Assembly (NCBI GenBank): GCA_004194705.1 | Contig: SADC01000064.1 | Coordinates: 62,001-126,000 of the forward strand | Reading direction: 5' to 3' | Length of the DNA stretch: 64,000 nt | Source: Ditylenchus dipsaci | Lineage: Eukaryota > Nematoda > Chromadorea > Rhabditida > Anguinidae | Part shown: positions 29,201 through 44,200 of the stretch, piece after piece | Layout of the letters: each line of letters starts with the position of its first letter | Numbering within the stretch: position 1 is the first letter of the stretch | The notes under the pieces: generated by a model | Seen by the model: only the letters and a program-made list of their open reading frames with translations | What the model was told of the DNA's origin: nothing | The model's database searches: none | Translations under genes and position numbers: made by a program

Positions 29201-32200
29201 ACTTCCACTCTCGCTTGACAGAGTCATAAGCCGAATCCACATGACTCAGCCTATCTTCAATTTCTCTGCTTGCAAAGTGCTTCTCTTCCAGAAGTTGTTC
29301 TCCCACTGACTTGATTTCTAGAAACTCTGCATGGCGAGCTTCAACTTCGGCTCGAAGCTAAATAAAACAGATGAATATGTCTAAAATTTCCTTCAAGAGT
29401 TCATTTGTACCCTCTGATGTTCTTGTTGAATGTACTCAGCCACTTGCAAATCACGCACTTTTTGGTCGCTTTGCATCTCTAAATAAAAAAACTATTATGT
29501 CACTTTTTATTGACATATCTATGATGTTGACTATGTTAAATCGACCACGCTGAGCACGAATCAGGTCTCAAAATTGACATATTGGCAATAAAAACTGAAC
29601 TTTCCTGATAATTTTATTTAAAAAATCGGTACTTTTATTTTCATTATTTACTTTTATTCGGTTTCGCCCTCTTCCCTATTTTTAAAAAATGACCAAAAAG
29701 ATGTCTTAAATTAATTTTTTCTGCTTTACATGATAAATTTTCATAAAAGTAACATGTGTAAACCAGTTTCTAACCAAACAAATTTATAATTTCATGAAAA
29801 AATTTTACTTTAACTCTTCAAAATTAGATTATCTTTTAAGGTATTTCAATGTATTTTTAGGTCTTTTTTCGGTTATCTATCACATTCCCCGTTTACAATG
29901 CTATGTCGATGGTACTTTTAGGTTATCTTAGAGTCATTTTTCGATGATTTATCATATTTATTTTTTTAAACTTCGAATTGTCACATGAAAATTTTCTTCT
30001 ATAGTATGAAAGCGCGGTCGATTCTGAGTCAAAGAGTATACTTTTTGTATAATAGAGTCACAAAATGGACTGACAAAAACTAAAAAAAAATACTTACTTT
30101 TTGGAAATTTTTAACGAGACATTTTTAAAAAGTTCACCTATTTCAAAAAATTTGTTGAAAAAATACGTCAACAAAAATTAAAGTTGTTCAGAAAAAGTCA
30201 AGAAACATAACACGCCGAAAAAAATGAGGTCGGAGAATTGAGGTAATTAGGTCTTGTGCAAAATTATAGAAAATTCTTTTTAAGCTTCAAAATATTTACC
30301 TGAATTAGCTAATGTGGTCCAGCTAATAAAGTCCCTTGCCTAAATATTTTTTGATTTGCATAATATCTCGGTTTAAAACAACTAAAATAAATAATTACCG
30401 TATTTTCTCTAATAAGCGCCCCCTCTCTAATTAGCGCCCCCTAACTTCAAGTGCTCTGAAACTTCTGTTTTCATTAACTTTTTAAGCTCTGTAAAAAGTT
30501 CCTGCGAGGGATTTTAAAAATCTAACAGGCACATTTTACACAGCTCAAAAAGTTAATGAAACCCGAAGTTTCAGACCACTTAAAGTTTGAAAAAATTGCC
30601 ACTCTCTAATAAGCGCCCGGGGCGCTTATTAGAGAAAACACGGTAATGAAAATCAGCGACAAACCTGTGACAAGAATTTTTGTAGATCATAAGAAGCCAC
30701 TAGTCTATTCCTTCTGCTCAATGTGCTATCCTTTAAATCTTGCCAAGACGCTGAGAGACTTGCCAACTGTTCTCCAATCTCAGCAGCATTAGGGCCTGGA
30801 TACAGAATTTGCAGCTGGCCTCCCTCTTTTATTAGATCTTTTAGTGAATCATGAAGTTGGGTCACTTCATTTTCAAAAACCTCATGCTTCAGAATTAAAC
30901 TACAGGCTTGTTTGGCATCTCTGCCCAGCTCTCTGGACATAATTGCCCTTTTCTCTCTCAATCTTTCGTCCATCTCGAGAGCATCTCGACTGAATTTGTG
31001 CAATTGTTCAGCTGCTTGCAGTTTCCCATCCCTACTTTGGAGATATTCTAGCAATAGAGTCCACACAGAGCGAAGTTTGTCTTGTCTTTGGAGGATTTCC
31101 CTAGCAAAAGGGGGTGATTTTACCAATAGTGTGTTGGCAGTTTGCTCGCAGAGAACGAAACGCTCAGATCCTGTTTTGATATTTTGCTTGAAATCTTCGA
31201 ATTTAGATTTGAGTTCCTGAAAATTTGATTTTGATACATTAAAGGGCCATTGCCGTATCCGACAACGGTTGTCCCCTGCCAATTCAAAAAAATTTCCTGA
31301 TTATTAAACTTCTGCACGGATTTTTCAGCTTGGTTTCTCACAAAGCTATACCTACAATTAAATTCTAGGCCTTGTTTGGTTTTAAACCAAGCTGAAAAAA
31401 CACTACATAAGTTGAATGATTAGTCAAGAAAAATTAATTAGCGGGGGGCAATTCAAAACAGGTGTCAATGGCCCTTTAAGAAGTAGTTACTGTATTTTTT
31501 TTTCATTAATTATCTTTTTTCAAAAAATAAGACACCAGTCTTATATATCGGCTCAGTTCGAATATTTTGCAAATCTGTTTGCTCTGCATTTTCTGAGCTC
31601 CCACGAGCTTTAACGATTTCGCGATTTTGAGGCAGCCAAATTGCCACTCACATATTCATATAGTTAAGCAGTAATTTTTGTATTTCGATTAGTTATATTT
31701 TATATATTGTAAATCTTAAAAATATTGTAAAAAAAACTTACCACTAACTGTTCATAGTCTTGACCGTAATCCTCACTAATAGCTGTCTGCAACTGTTGAT
31801 TAATCCAGCCCTCCAGATCCTTGCTCTCATTATTGTACATGCCTAGATGTATTACATTATCCATTTCAGTCAACTTTTGATTGGTGAGTTCTTCCAAAAA
31901 TGCAAAGTCAGTCTCCACTTTTTCTAATCTTCCTAGAATAATTGTTTCATCCCCCACAGCTGACAGTTCATCAGCCTGTTTATGTAGTTGACTAAGTTGA
32001 TCTTTGTAAAGCAGCATGTCATTCTGCAGTGATTTGATAGAGGCGAGTACTTTCGGGGCTGAAATCTCGTCTACTTTCTCTGTTTGGTTCAGAACATGCC
32101 TGTGCCTATCCTATATAAACTCATTTCTTATAAATTTATATTTATAAAAATTTTCAAATTAACAAACCCCGATCCAAGACTCTATCTCAGCTAGATCAAA

Positions 32201-35200
32201 TAAGTATTGCTCTTTTGCCAAGCTCCATTCTAGCAATGCTCGCCTGTTTTCTACAGCTTCTTTTAGGTGATTCCATTCATTAGAAAGCTAGAATTTTGTA
32301 ATTTCAATAAAAGATCGAATTTAAGCTGATTATCACTATATTATAGTTAACTGTTAAAACTTAAAAATCAATCACCTCGTCACATTTGCTTTGCAGAGTC
32401 TCGAAAATCAGAGGAGCAGATATTTTGCTGCTTTTGAACAATTGTCCAGCTTTGCTTAACGTAGCTTCTACTCTAGGCTCGTGGGTGGCACACTCAGCGT
32501 CTAAGTGGTCGTGTTTTTTGAGCATATTGGTAACTTCAGTCAGTGAGTTGCCTCTGTCTTGTGATTCGGCAACCAAACACTTCTCTTTAATCCATTGTAT
32601 TTCTACATCTGCATCAAAAGTCAATTGGTGCCATTTGAGAGATTCTTCTAGCTGCACTCGTCTATTGTCTAGTGGGTCCTGAATTATATATATAATAGAA
32701 AAATTACGGTGCGTTAAATTTTGAAAAGACACCAACGTAATTAAAATTTTACAACATTCACCTGCAGTGCATTGAAGCGATCCACTAATTTGTCTATGTA
32801 GCCAAGAATTTCCTTGGCATCATAGTGCTCCTCTTGAATCATTTGCTGCCCCTTTTCAGAGATGTCTGTGATCTTCTTCTCTAGCTGGGCAATGTCTTGA
32901 TCAGTGTCATTTTTCTTTTGAATGAGACCTTTGATTCCTCGTAGATCACCTCCTAAAGAAAGATTTTTCAACTTAATCAAAAATTTCTCAAATAATTTAT
33001 GTCGAAAAAAAATTGATTTATTTTATAATTAGTATTTTTCAAAATTACTAGTGGCTAATTTTTACTGAAAATATCAATTTATTTAGTAACCTTGTTCATC
33101 TGATCCTAGCTGCCTCTCGATGTCATCTAATCTTAAGTGTGCAGCATTGATCATCTACAAAGTATTCACATGTAACCTTTTTCCAATAAATTTTCCCGTA
33201 TAAAAATGGATATTTGGTTTGTTCACAGTTAACTTGTTAACTTTCTCGTTAGTTAGTTACCTACTGTTTACTATTTATACATAGGACGTTTATACGAAGA
33301 CATTTCAAAAAATTCATTTGAGAAATTAAAAAAAATATTCGTGTTAATTGCATGTTGCTGACTTTAGAAAAAGTTAAATATCTAAAATGTTTGACTAAAA
33401 TCTAAAAGAACAATGAAATAAAAACGCACTTTAATCAACGCCTTCTTTCCATCTGCTTGATTTAGGGTCTGGCTTTTCTTTTTGACCAAGTCAGCGAGTT
33501 GGTTCCAATCTCTGTTCAAGTTGGAGAGGATTACACCAATTTTGATTTTTTCGCAGTGATTTTGACCGACGAGACTTCCGCCGTCCTAAAATACAAGTTC
33601 ATCTTCAAAAGCTACTTCACCTTATACCGAATTTATCCTGTCTAGCTGGGTGGAATTGAAATTGAGCTCTGCTACAAAAGCTTCGTGTTTGAGCAGTTTT
33701 CTATCCAAGGTAGCTTCATCATATTTGTATGAGTCGTCTTTGGCAATCCTCTTTTTGTCAGTAATCCTAATTTTTTTAATCCATTTTTAAGTTGAAGATA
33801 TCGAGCTTACCAAGCACTTAATTCATTAGCGTCTCTTCTTAGATTCTCAAACACAAGTGCTTGATCTAAACGTCCTCTTCTGTCGACGGCTGTGGCGTAT
33901 ACATGTTCTCTGTTCTGCAGTAATTATCGTTGGGCAAACCTTTTTCTTGCCGTAAAAATACTTCTTTTTGCCGCAAAAACACTTTTTTCTGCCGCACAAA
34001 TACACTTTTTTGCTGTAAAAACCTTTTTTTGCCGCAAATTATTTCTCGGTGTAAAACGACTTTTCACGTCAAAAGAACATATGCGTTGCGGCAAAAAAAA
34101 GATTTTTACGGCAAGAAAAAAGTTTTCCTATTATCCTTTGCTATTATTATATATTCTCAAAAAAGTTTTGAAACCTACAGTTAGCACTCCAATTCTTCGC
34201 TGTTTTATGTAATCTGCGTGGTCATGGTCAGCTTGGATAAGTCTGTCTGCAGTTTCAGAGAAGGCTAAAAAAGTCTCAATTGAAAATATTTCGATTAACT
34301 TGCCCAAAATCAGTTAACAAAAAAATAGGTTAAAAATACGATGCCAAAAACACGATTTTGAATTAGGGTGTGCTGCTCTATTAGAGAAAATATGGTAGTC
34401 GAATATTATTTATTTCGAGATTCGAGGGACAAGCTCTTAGCTCACAGATTGGCAGAACTCTCGACATAGCGGAATTATCGTATCAAGAAGGTTCATAAAT
34501 ATAAAAATTTGCAAAATTCGAAATTTGCAAAAAAGGTTGTTTCTGTGAATACATTGCAACCGACAACGAGAGTGATGGTTATTCTCAGCCCCACTAATTC
34601 TAATTTTTTTAACTTTTTTTTGTATAATTTTTCTCAATGGTTTGACCCCTGTAATATTGTAATAACAAACCTTTAACTCTTTCTTCTTGAGCAACCAGTT
34701 TAGATTCAAAGTCCGTATGCGTCTTAAGCAAATTTTCCACTCCTTCAACTGTATCCTAAAAAACGGTGTACTATACTATTTGCAAATAATACAAAATTAA
34801 ATTGATTACCCCTAAATTAGAGATCTCCAAGAATGCCTCATGAGCCTTAGTTAGGGCTTCGATCCGGTCTCCCTCTCGGCTGAAGACTGAAAACAGACAT
34901 TTTTTTTGTTTTCAACCAAGTCACTTACCCTGTAATTCCAGTAGCTGCCTATATTGATGGTCTTTGTCCTTCCAGGTCTGTTCCAAATCAGCTTTAGCTT
35001 TCTTGATTTCATCCAACCTCTTGTGAACATGGGGCAAGCGTGAGTTTTTGGATAGAAGTCTATTGCCTAGCTCGTTGACATAGTCACACTCATATTCCTT
35101 GGCTTTAATCTCGTCCCTAACTTCCATGTGCTTCTTGACCATTTCTTCGGCTGGAACTACGCTTGATACTGACTCTTCTATGATGGCTTGTCTGGTTTTT

Positions 35201-38200
35201 GTCATCCAGTCAAGAAGATCTCTGTTAAAAACTTAAAATTAATTTGATTGAATAAAGTGGGTAAAGGTACAAATTTGTACTTGGAAGCGTTGTCAAACAT
35301 TTGAGCACCTTGGGACTGTTCAGCTTCATTTATTCGCAGCCCTGTAAATACAGGTGTTATATTTTTTGAATGAGGGCCTCTTTTTTACTTACTAGCTTGT
35401 TTTAACAAATCCTTGTGCATAGCTAACATTTCTCTCATTTTCTCCTGGACCTCTTCCTTGTATTCTGGGTGTTTCTTTATGATCTCATTGGCCAATTCGT
35501 TCAATTGAACCATTCTTTCGTCCAGTGGCTTTAAATCCCGCTCCAGGTTCTGGTATCGACGTTGCAAGGACTGTAAGGCTAAAATGTCTCCCTCCTCCGG
35601 CTGTTTTTGCAATAGGTCAAACTTTTCCGACATCCATGCTAGAATTTAAGAAATTAGCATAATTAAACTTGTCCCAGGGTTCAAAACATAAAAAAAAACT
35701 TTTGCCGCACCCGGTAGAACACATGCCCAAATCAGATTTTTTCGGTGCCTAGTTAACCTTTTTGGAATGTTTTAGTTGGTTTTTTATTTTTCTTTAAATT
35801 TAAAAATTAGAAAAAAAACTTAAACAAAAAATTAAAAAAAAACACATGATAAGTACCGCATTGACAAGAAAATCTTCTTTTTTTCACTCGCTTAGGAGAA
35901 TTCGGTTTTATTAAATAGCCTATTTCTGATCTCGGGCCCATAGCCAGTAAATTTTGGGTAAAAACATTAGTGAAGTATTAAAGGAACCAAGAAATATGAA
36001 TTTCATGTTTTTCGAGGTTTTTTAGTACTTTACTGCTTATTTTATATGAATTATTTTAGCTAGGGGCATTAAACGCATATTGGTTGCCTTATGAGACTAG
36101 AGTTTATAGGGTAAGTATCAAATCCCCCGCCTACCTCTAGTATCTTCACAGTTTTCATTGAAAGAAGCCAATCTTTGAGATGTAGCCAAATCTTCTGCTT
36201 TCATACGCATCAAATTCTGGAGATCATTCCAGATTTTGTTTACACGACGTTGTCTAGCCCTGATATTGTCTGACTGGGTGTGGCCCTCGCTAGCTAGCTC
36301 TTCTGCATTTTCATTGATCTTCTTGAGCTGCGTGCCACCATTATTCTTGATGTCATTCTCCAAGGTGTGGAATTTGCGCTGGAAGGCTTGGATATGGTCG
36401 CTTGGAACACTCTCGTTGAACAAACATTGGTCTCCTTGGCCCACGCTTCGAAATCGGCACATTGGTTAAAAAATTTGAAAAGTTTGATGGCATCGTTAAG
36501 CAAGCGATGACGATTCTAAAAAAATATAAAAATATAAAAAACTTTCAAAATTATATATTTTTAAATGAAAAGCGCTTACAGCAGCCAAATTGGTCAATTT
36601 TTTGTAGTCTTCACTGATCATTTCCTGCCTTCTCCTAATAGCATTTCCATCTTTGTCAACTTTTTCTGAGCCTTAGGCGGTGAGTTGACCTGCTGACTAA
36701 CGGTGACGGATTCTCCTGGTACTATTTTGCAATAGTTGGCCGGTACATAGCCCTCCATCCCATCTTGTTTGAGCACTCTCCACCAGTCGGCATTGGATTT
36801 ATCGAGCAGGGCCAAAACTTCATCTTTGCCCACTTGAATTCCTTTTCCGCCATCATATGGGTATAGAACAGTTACTTTAGGTACAATCACTTCTTCAACT
36901 TGGGTGGCGTCTTCTTCATCGGCTTCATGACTTGATGCTCGGTCGATATGGTTGAACTGAATTTGTGCTAGTTGAGTGGCTAACTCATCTAGACGAAGAA
37001 TGTCAGAACGGTAGGCCTGTATTTCTCCTTCTAAGCGACAGTGACGAGAGAACAGGGACTCAGAAGCACCTAAAATGTTTAATTTTGAAAAAAGTTTGTT
37101 TTTTACAAATTTTAAATTCAAATTTGAAGTTAATATTTGTGTCTAGTAACTCACTTCCTCAAATTTATTCAAAATATCATATTAAAAATCAAAAATTTTT
37201 TATACCCAAGTCTCTGCCATAATCATCGGATCTAGCCAAATGCATTTTTTCTTTGATCCAACTTTCAGTGTCATTCGCATCTTGGAAATAGAGATTTGCC
37301 TGCTCTGCTTCTTCGAGCCATTTTAGCAGTTGAGCGCTAAAAAAATAATAAAAACAAATCTTGAACTAGCTGTGAAAAAGTATTTGACTCACCTTGTTGC
37401 GCGCAATTGTTCCCATCGGGACTGAAGAGCGGAAATTTTCATTTGAATGTCATCTTTCAGAGAAATATTTGGCAGAATACGTTCACCGGTTTTAATCACC
37501 CCTTTACTGCGTTGCCAGTGAGCTTGCATTTCAGACTCCAAAACCTTAAATTGACAAGATTCTTATTTTACTTCTAATGTTTTGTTTATAGAACGTAAAA
37601 AAACGTGTTATTTAAAGCAAAATACTCAAACAGTCATAAACTGAAATGGTTCTGAACTACTAACTATGAATCTATGAAGTAATCAGAACTTTAGCAGAAA
37701 TAGCTGCAAAAAAGTTACTTTTTGTTGGTAACTGCATAATAGTCAACTATAAAAAGTTGCCTTTTTAAGTTAAGAAAGTTTAATTCCCTATTAAGGTTTC
37801 ATTCTTACCTTGTATTGACGGGTTGCATGAGCTACATTAACTGCAATATCTTTATTCTTAAGCATAGCCACACACAACTCCTGCTTCTCAGCCAACCTAT
37901 AAAAAGAATTAGTTTATATTGAACAGAGCATCTTTAATTTAAATAGCTGTTAATTATACTCACCAGTTCATCTCTTCCTCAAAGTTTTGCACAAACTGGA
38001 AGTATTCCTTGGCCCTGTTCAGCGCTAAATGCCATAAATATTTATGATTAAAAATATTTACAACATTATCTGGTCGTTACCTGCTTTTCGCTCTCGACAC
38101 AAACCAACCAGGTGCTCAAATTGCTGCTCAACAGCATCCAACTTCTGTTGTAGCACATCATACTTTTCTCCTTTGTTCTTGATGTATTCTAGTGACTGTT

Positions 38201-41200
38201 GCTTGATGTTTTTTAGCCACTCCCCTAAATAGCGCTCATTATTCATGTTGAGTTATGAAATTGAAGGCAAGCCATATTATATTAGTTTTGATTAAAAAAT
38301 AAACTGACCATTAGCATTGATATTGGCCTCGACAAGCTCATGTTTTGCAAGTAGTCGTCGACTGCTAGCATGTGTTTTCCAAAATCTCGGTTGCTCACAG
38401 ATGGCTAAAGTTGATTAAAAGTATATTTTTAATATGATTTGAATAAGTATATATATATACCAGAGCCTGATTTAGTTCAGAAGAGAGCGTGTCAAAGTCT
38501 CGAACCAGGGTGGTCAGCTCTTTTAGACCACTTAACTCCTTTTCACGCTGATGGAGCATAGCCAGAAAATAGTTCCAGCGGTCGATGATTTCTCGTTCTC
38601 GTTGTCGAATGGACTCATTTCCATGGTAGTTGTCACGTTGCAACTCATTGGACATTTGTGAGAGCATTTTAAAGCGATCAGTCTGAAAAATTAATGTCTA
38701 ATGACATGGCTCCGAACTCAAGATTTAAAAATAAGGGACATTCTCATAAAATAAAGGACATTTGGTCAAAAAGCGCCATTTTATGCAGTGCTTATTGACT
38801 TTGGTGTGCCAAAAATAAAGATTTTCACGTAAAATATCAAAAATTATAAAGATTTCTGGTCTCAAATAAAAGACAAATCTTAAAATAAAGGATGTTTCGG
38901 AGCCCTGTCTAATAATGAGATTTAAAGATTTTTTATTAATTCTCGGGTAATTTTTCTTTGAATTTAATCTATAAAAAAATTTATTTTTTTGTCAGACACT
39001 TACGCTAGAAATACCAGCTGTAATTTAAAAAACGCCTCTACCTGTCCATATAATAAATATATAAAGTATTACCTTAGGACCCGCTTCCGTAGAAATATTT
39101 CTGAGCATTTTGGTCGCTGCTTCCACTTTGGAGATTGTTGCCGAGAATTCAAAGCTCTTGAGCACATTTATTATTTCTTTTAACCAGGCATCTCGAACAT
39201 CAGCCTTTTTGTAAAAAATCTTAGCTTTAATTTCCAGCCGTTCTTGTCTACAATAACAAATGAAAGTACTGCTTTAATATAATTTTATTTGAAAACCTCT
39301 GCAATTCTTGAATCAACGCGATCTGTCGGTCATTTTCAGCACGATCTAGACGCAACCAGGCTGATTCAACATCATGGATAAAAAGACCTTAACGTTTTTG
39401 TTATAAAAATTTCAAGGAAAATGTAAAATTTTAGGGTTGATAATATCTTTCCGACATTGTAGATTTTCGAGAGTGAGGGATCAAAAATTTGAGAAAACAT
39501 CGAGAAGTCCGACATACCACATATTACATTTTTGGTGCTATTTGCATTTGAATTTTTTTTTCAATATACTAGCCTTTGCTAATATACTTTGTAGCCCTAA
39601 ATCTCCTCTTCGAATTGAGTATTAGGTTTTGAATTTGAAAAAATAATCATTTTAAAAATTGCAAAAGAAACGAGATATCCCAAATTAAAAATGGGTGTTT
39701 TCTAATTCGGCTTAATTTAAAAAAAAGACTGTATCTCGATCATATATTGACAAAAATCAAATCTGTTACGTGAATCAGAAAGCTCTGAAACAGTGATACA
39801 AGATGAGTTTCAACTGATGTGTTTTATACACGCACAAGGTTTTCAAATTTAGACTTTCGCTCAAAAAATGCTCCGCTTTTTTTAAATAATTATTTTTTTC
39901 AAATCCAAAACCTAATACGCTATTTTGAAGAGGAGATTTAGGGCTACAAATAGTATGCCAAAAAAAGTTTTAAAAATATATCAAGTGCCTAACCAGCTGC
40001 TTTAGAAAAAACGAGAACTTTTTGAACAACCGCTAGTCAACGGACTCGGATTTTTTTGCAAAAATTAATAAATATATAAAAATGGGCCTTCCGTTAAATT
40101 TCGCATTTTGTGTCTTTTTTAACACGAGAACGGCTGGTTGTAACAAGTGGTTATTCTGACTCAGTTTTTCATGCTGAACACGAACATCCCAAAAATCGGA
40201 ATTCCAAACATAAGTGCAACGCTCTTAAAAAGGCCAATTTTGCCGAGGACTTCTCGAGGTCAGGTATGGTTTTTTCTTTCGGCTGGTGAGCAGTGAATTT
40301 ATGTATCTCAGTATTTTCTGTCATACTGATAAGGAAGCTCTTTTTTGAGCTTTCTAAAGATGTGTGGTTAGCCTACTTATGGAGAAGTAACCACGTATAT
40401 AACTCAAAAGAACCAAATTACGCCTATTTTAAAAAATTATAATTTTACTAAAGGTATGGAAAATTTTCTCACAGAAGCTTATAACTGTAAAAACGACTCC
40501 AGATTTAGAATCAGATGAAAAATGGCACATGATAGTGCTTCAAAATCATATAAAATGGGTTTTCGGACTGTCTAGCTGAAGTAAAAAAACCAGAAAAATT
40601 TATGAAAAAAACAATTTGACGCAACGTACTTGCAATTTTCTAGTTCTGACACCAGATTCGTGTTCAGCGTGGTCGGTTTGGGCAGCCGACGATTGCGCCA
40701 TTTCAAATTGCGCCAATGCAGATTGCGCCACTGCAAATTGCTCCAAAATCAGATTGCGCCACTGCAAAATGCGCCAAAATCAAATTGCGCCACTATATAC
40801 TCTGATTAAAGTTAAGCAAATGTATTTTTTAATCTGATCTCAACGGATTTTGTTCCCTTCTAGTATTAGGGGTGACTGTTTTCATGTCCTTCAATGATCA
40901 ATTTCAGTAAAATGACCAGAAATTGGCAGAGTTGTAATGGCGCAATTTGCAGTGGCGCAATTCGATTTTGGCGCAATTTTCAGTGGCGCAATCTGCATTG
41001 GCGCAATTTGAAATGGCGCAATCGTCGGCTGCCCGTCGGTTTACTTAAAAAACTAAAAAATTCGAATTTTCCCAAGTTTGAATTTTTGTTGTCTCGAGTG
41101 GAATTGGAAATTTGAGAGTGACTTCACTATTCCAAAAGCAGTTTTTCAAGTAAACCGACCATGCTGAACACGAATCTGGTGTCAGAACTAGAAAATTGCT

Positions 41201-44200
41201 TGAAGCACTATCATGTGCCATTTTTCATCCTGATTCTAAATCTGGAGTCGTTTTGGTTGCAGTTTCGAATCCCCCCCTCCACGGGGAGTGATCAGACGGA
41301 GGAGATAACATCATATTCGTGTTTTCGACCCCGATTTCCTGAGAAAGCCGGCTGTTTTTTTATTTCTGAAGAAAAAAATTTTTTTCGATCCACAGGGGGG
41401 TATCATGGTTTTTTAGTCAAAATTTCGAAAATTTGAATTGGCGCCTTTTGAATTTTAAAGGGATTAAGGGCTGTATTGGAGGGAAGGGAATAAAAGGGGC
41501 CACTTTCATGCGAAAATCAAAATAAATTAAAGAATTGTGTTTTTGGCTGCTTTACCATGTTTTTCAACTTGGGCCGTGGCAAAAATAGACTCTATATGCA
41601 TTTTATGGTCAAGAGTACTTCGGAATCATGTCTAAGGTAAGTGAGTGCTGCACCCCCTTCAGGGGCGCAGGGGCTTGGGGGCTTGGAGTTGAGATGCGCA
41701 CACCCACATACCTTAGACACAAATCACTCGAAAGTGACTCTGGATGCATGAAAAAGCATGCATACCAAAGTTTATTTATGCGGTAGGCCCCAGTATTCAA
41801 AACTATGCTCAACATCTTCTTGTTAGTGGGCCTGAGTCATTAGTGGCCCCTTTTATTCCCTTCCCCTCCCTATACAGCCCTTAATCCCTTTAAAATTCAA
41901 AAGGCGCCAATTCAAATTTTCGAAATTTTGACTAAAAAACCATGATACCCCCCCCTGTGGTTCGAAAAAATTTTTTTCTTCAGAAATAAAAAAACAGCCG
42001 GCTTTCTCAGGAAATCGGGGTCGAAAAACACGAATATGATGTTATCTCCTCCGTCTGATCACTCCCCGTGGGGGGGGGGGCGGGATTCTGAACTCAATCC
42101 GTCGTTTTTACAGTTATAAGCTTCTGTGAGAAAATTTTCCATACCTTTAGTAAAATTATAATTTTTTAAAATAGGCGTAATTTGGTTCTTTTGAGTTATA
42201 TACGTGGTTACTTCTCCATAAGTAGGCTAACCACACATCTTTAGAAAGCTCAAAAAAGAGCTTCCTTATCAGTATGACAGAAAATACTGAGATACATAAA
42301 TTCACTGCTCACCAGCCGAAAGAAAAAACCATACCTGACCTCGAGAAGTCCTCGGCAAAATTGGCCTTTTTAAGAGCGTTGCACTTATGTTTGGAATTCC
42401 GATTTTTGGATGTTCGTGTTCAGCATGAAAAACTGAGTCAGAATAACCACTTGTTACAACCAGCCGTTCTCGTGTTAATAATTGTTCTAGTTTTACCTTC
42501 AGGCGGCAAATAATTTTTTCGCCTCATAGCATTTCTCTTGGTTTGAATAGCAAAGAACAAGGCCTCCAGTTCTCCTTTTTCCTTGTATTTTGGCGGTTTA
42601 TCCACTTTTCTGTATTCATTGAAAGCTAGTAGTCTAAAAACAAATTAGATAAAAAAGTTTTTTATAAGTCAAAAAGAAGTATTACTCGTCCTGCATCTCT
42701 CTAAGACTATTTGGAAAATTTCGATTGGTGAGCCATTCAATGGTTCTTTGGATCCAGATCAGTAAGTCTGAAGACAGTTGCTCGTAGTCATCTTGCAGCT
42801 GGTCTTGTTGCACCAATCCTCCCACGACCTAAAAAAAATTTCAATTTTGTTTTTTCTGGAGCCTATTTAATTTATTTCGTTGAATGTATTCAGAGCCAAG
42901 AAAATACCTTGGCTACTCTTTTAGCACCAGTCAATTCGGTTTTTTGTTTGGCAAAGTAGTGGTAGTAGAGAGATACATAGGTCACTGAACAAAACAAATA
43001 ATCGCGGACATATTTTGAATTTCTAAGATGAAGACTTTACCTATGGACTTTTCATCGGGGTGAGAAACCACAACATCCTAAATAAAAATTTTAAAAAATA
43101 ATTTTTGCAAATATTTTTACCTCAGCATCCAGCAATCTGGCAATGTCTAACTTTTTTTCCGCAATGTCAAAAGCATTATTCAAATTCCCAATAGCGTCTT
43201 GTGGATTGATAGTGTTGAAGTCAATAAGTTCAGGTCTTAAAATCAATGTTAAAAACATTTGAAATGCTTGAAACCGAACCGATGAGAGTGTATGAGGGCA
43301 CTGAAAGCCATGCCATTCCGCCAACTGCTTGTAAAGTTGTCAATTTTGACGTTGGGATAGCCCACAGTTTTGCGCTGGCACCAAAGTAGCAAAGCTTCTT
43401 TAGCGTGTTTGCGCTCCCCTGATTCTTGACCCTGTAAAAATTAAATGAACTGGAATTCTTTTTATAAGTATATTCTCAGTTACAATGTGTTTTTCAAAAT
43501 AGGTGTCACTATACGACAGCCGCGGTCTTAATGGCAAAATTAGATGTTTTTTTAGAAATAGTTACAATCAGAATCTCTACAATTTTTCTGATGTGATTAA
43601 AAAATCAGATTCGGCGAAAAAAACTCGAAAATGGCGCTGAAACAGGTCTGCCAACTCAAAATTTTCGAATAAAGTACAATGTGGTCATTTTTTGTCAAAG
43701 AGTACCATTTTATATAGTGCTTTTCGAATTCTGAGCGTTGAAGATAAAGATTTTGAGATAGAATTCCGAAATTTCTAAATATTTATGGTCCCGAATAGGT
43801 ACAAATCTCTAAATAATATACTGTCGGCAGTCCTGGGTAAAAAATATTGGACCCTAGGCGGGCACGAACTTGAGAGGGTTTAGTCTAATTGACGGATTCA
43901 GGTATCGAGAGTTGAAGTTTTTAAAATAAGTTAACTATATATTAAAGCAAACATTTACTTCAATTTCAATGTTTTCAATAGTGAAACGAAGGATGATTGT
44001 CCAGATGAGACCAAGGATCAACCGTTCATTTCCATCCAAAATGTCTTCTGCGCCAATATTCTCAAGCTGGATTTTTTTGTGCTTTAAAAACTCAAGACAT
44101 TTGTTCAAGTTTTCAATCTTCTGAACACGCATTCTCCCCCTGTTTGGTTTTCCTAACTTCTCTCCACTGATGATTTCAAGGAATTTCAAAAGTAGAATCC

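Larger units (their letters stand above)
40120..42480. mobile_element. Composite of nested palindromic elements filling spectrin intron 8
   Basis: Outer ends TTAACACGAGAACGGCTGG (about 40120) and CCAGCCGTTCTCGTGTTAA (ending about 42478) are exact complements. The outer arms pair over about 350 bp (40120-40480 with 42110-42478). Inside lie a second palindrome with the TTCGTGTTCAGCATG core at both ends (40640-41200), which itself contains the insert 40680-41034, and another palindrome 41255-42095 around a family also found at 55.6 kb. TTAA at the outer ends recalls piggyBac targets, but no transposase is present. Confidence 0.75.

Noticed and set aside
31240..31350. Open stretch that looked like an extra spectrin exon
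   Set aside because: It lies inside a TTAAAGGGCC MITE, and joining exon 33 directly to exon 34 gives the expected repeat sequence.
36965..37222. Plus-strand open frames across spectrin exons
   Set aside because: Antisense shadows of real minus-strand exons; no splice or domain support.
38309..38404. Programmed ribosomal frameshift at an A run in spectrin
   Set aside because: The same type of loss occurs 16 times in this gene, including in G and C runs and at splice junctions, which frameshifting cannot explain.
42274..42513. Plus-strand open frame ending at spectrin exon 8
   Set aside because: Inside the arm of the composite palindrome and antisense to the exon; not a gene.
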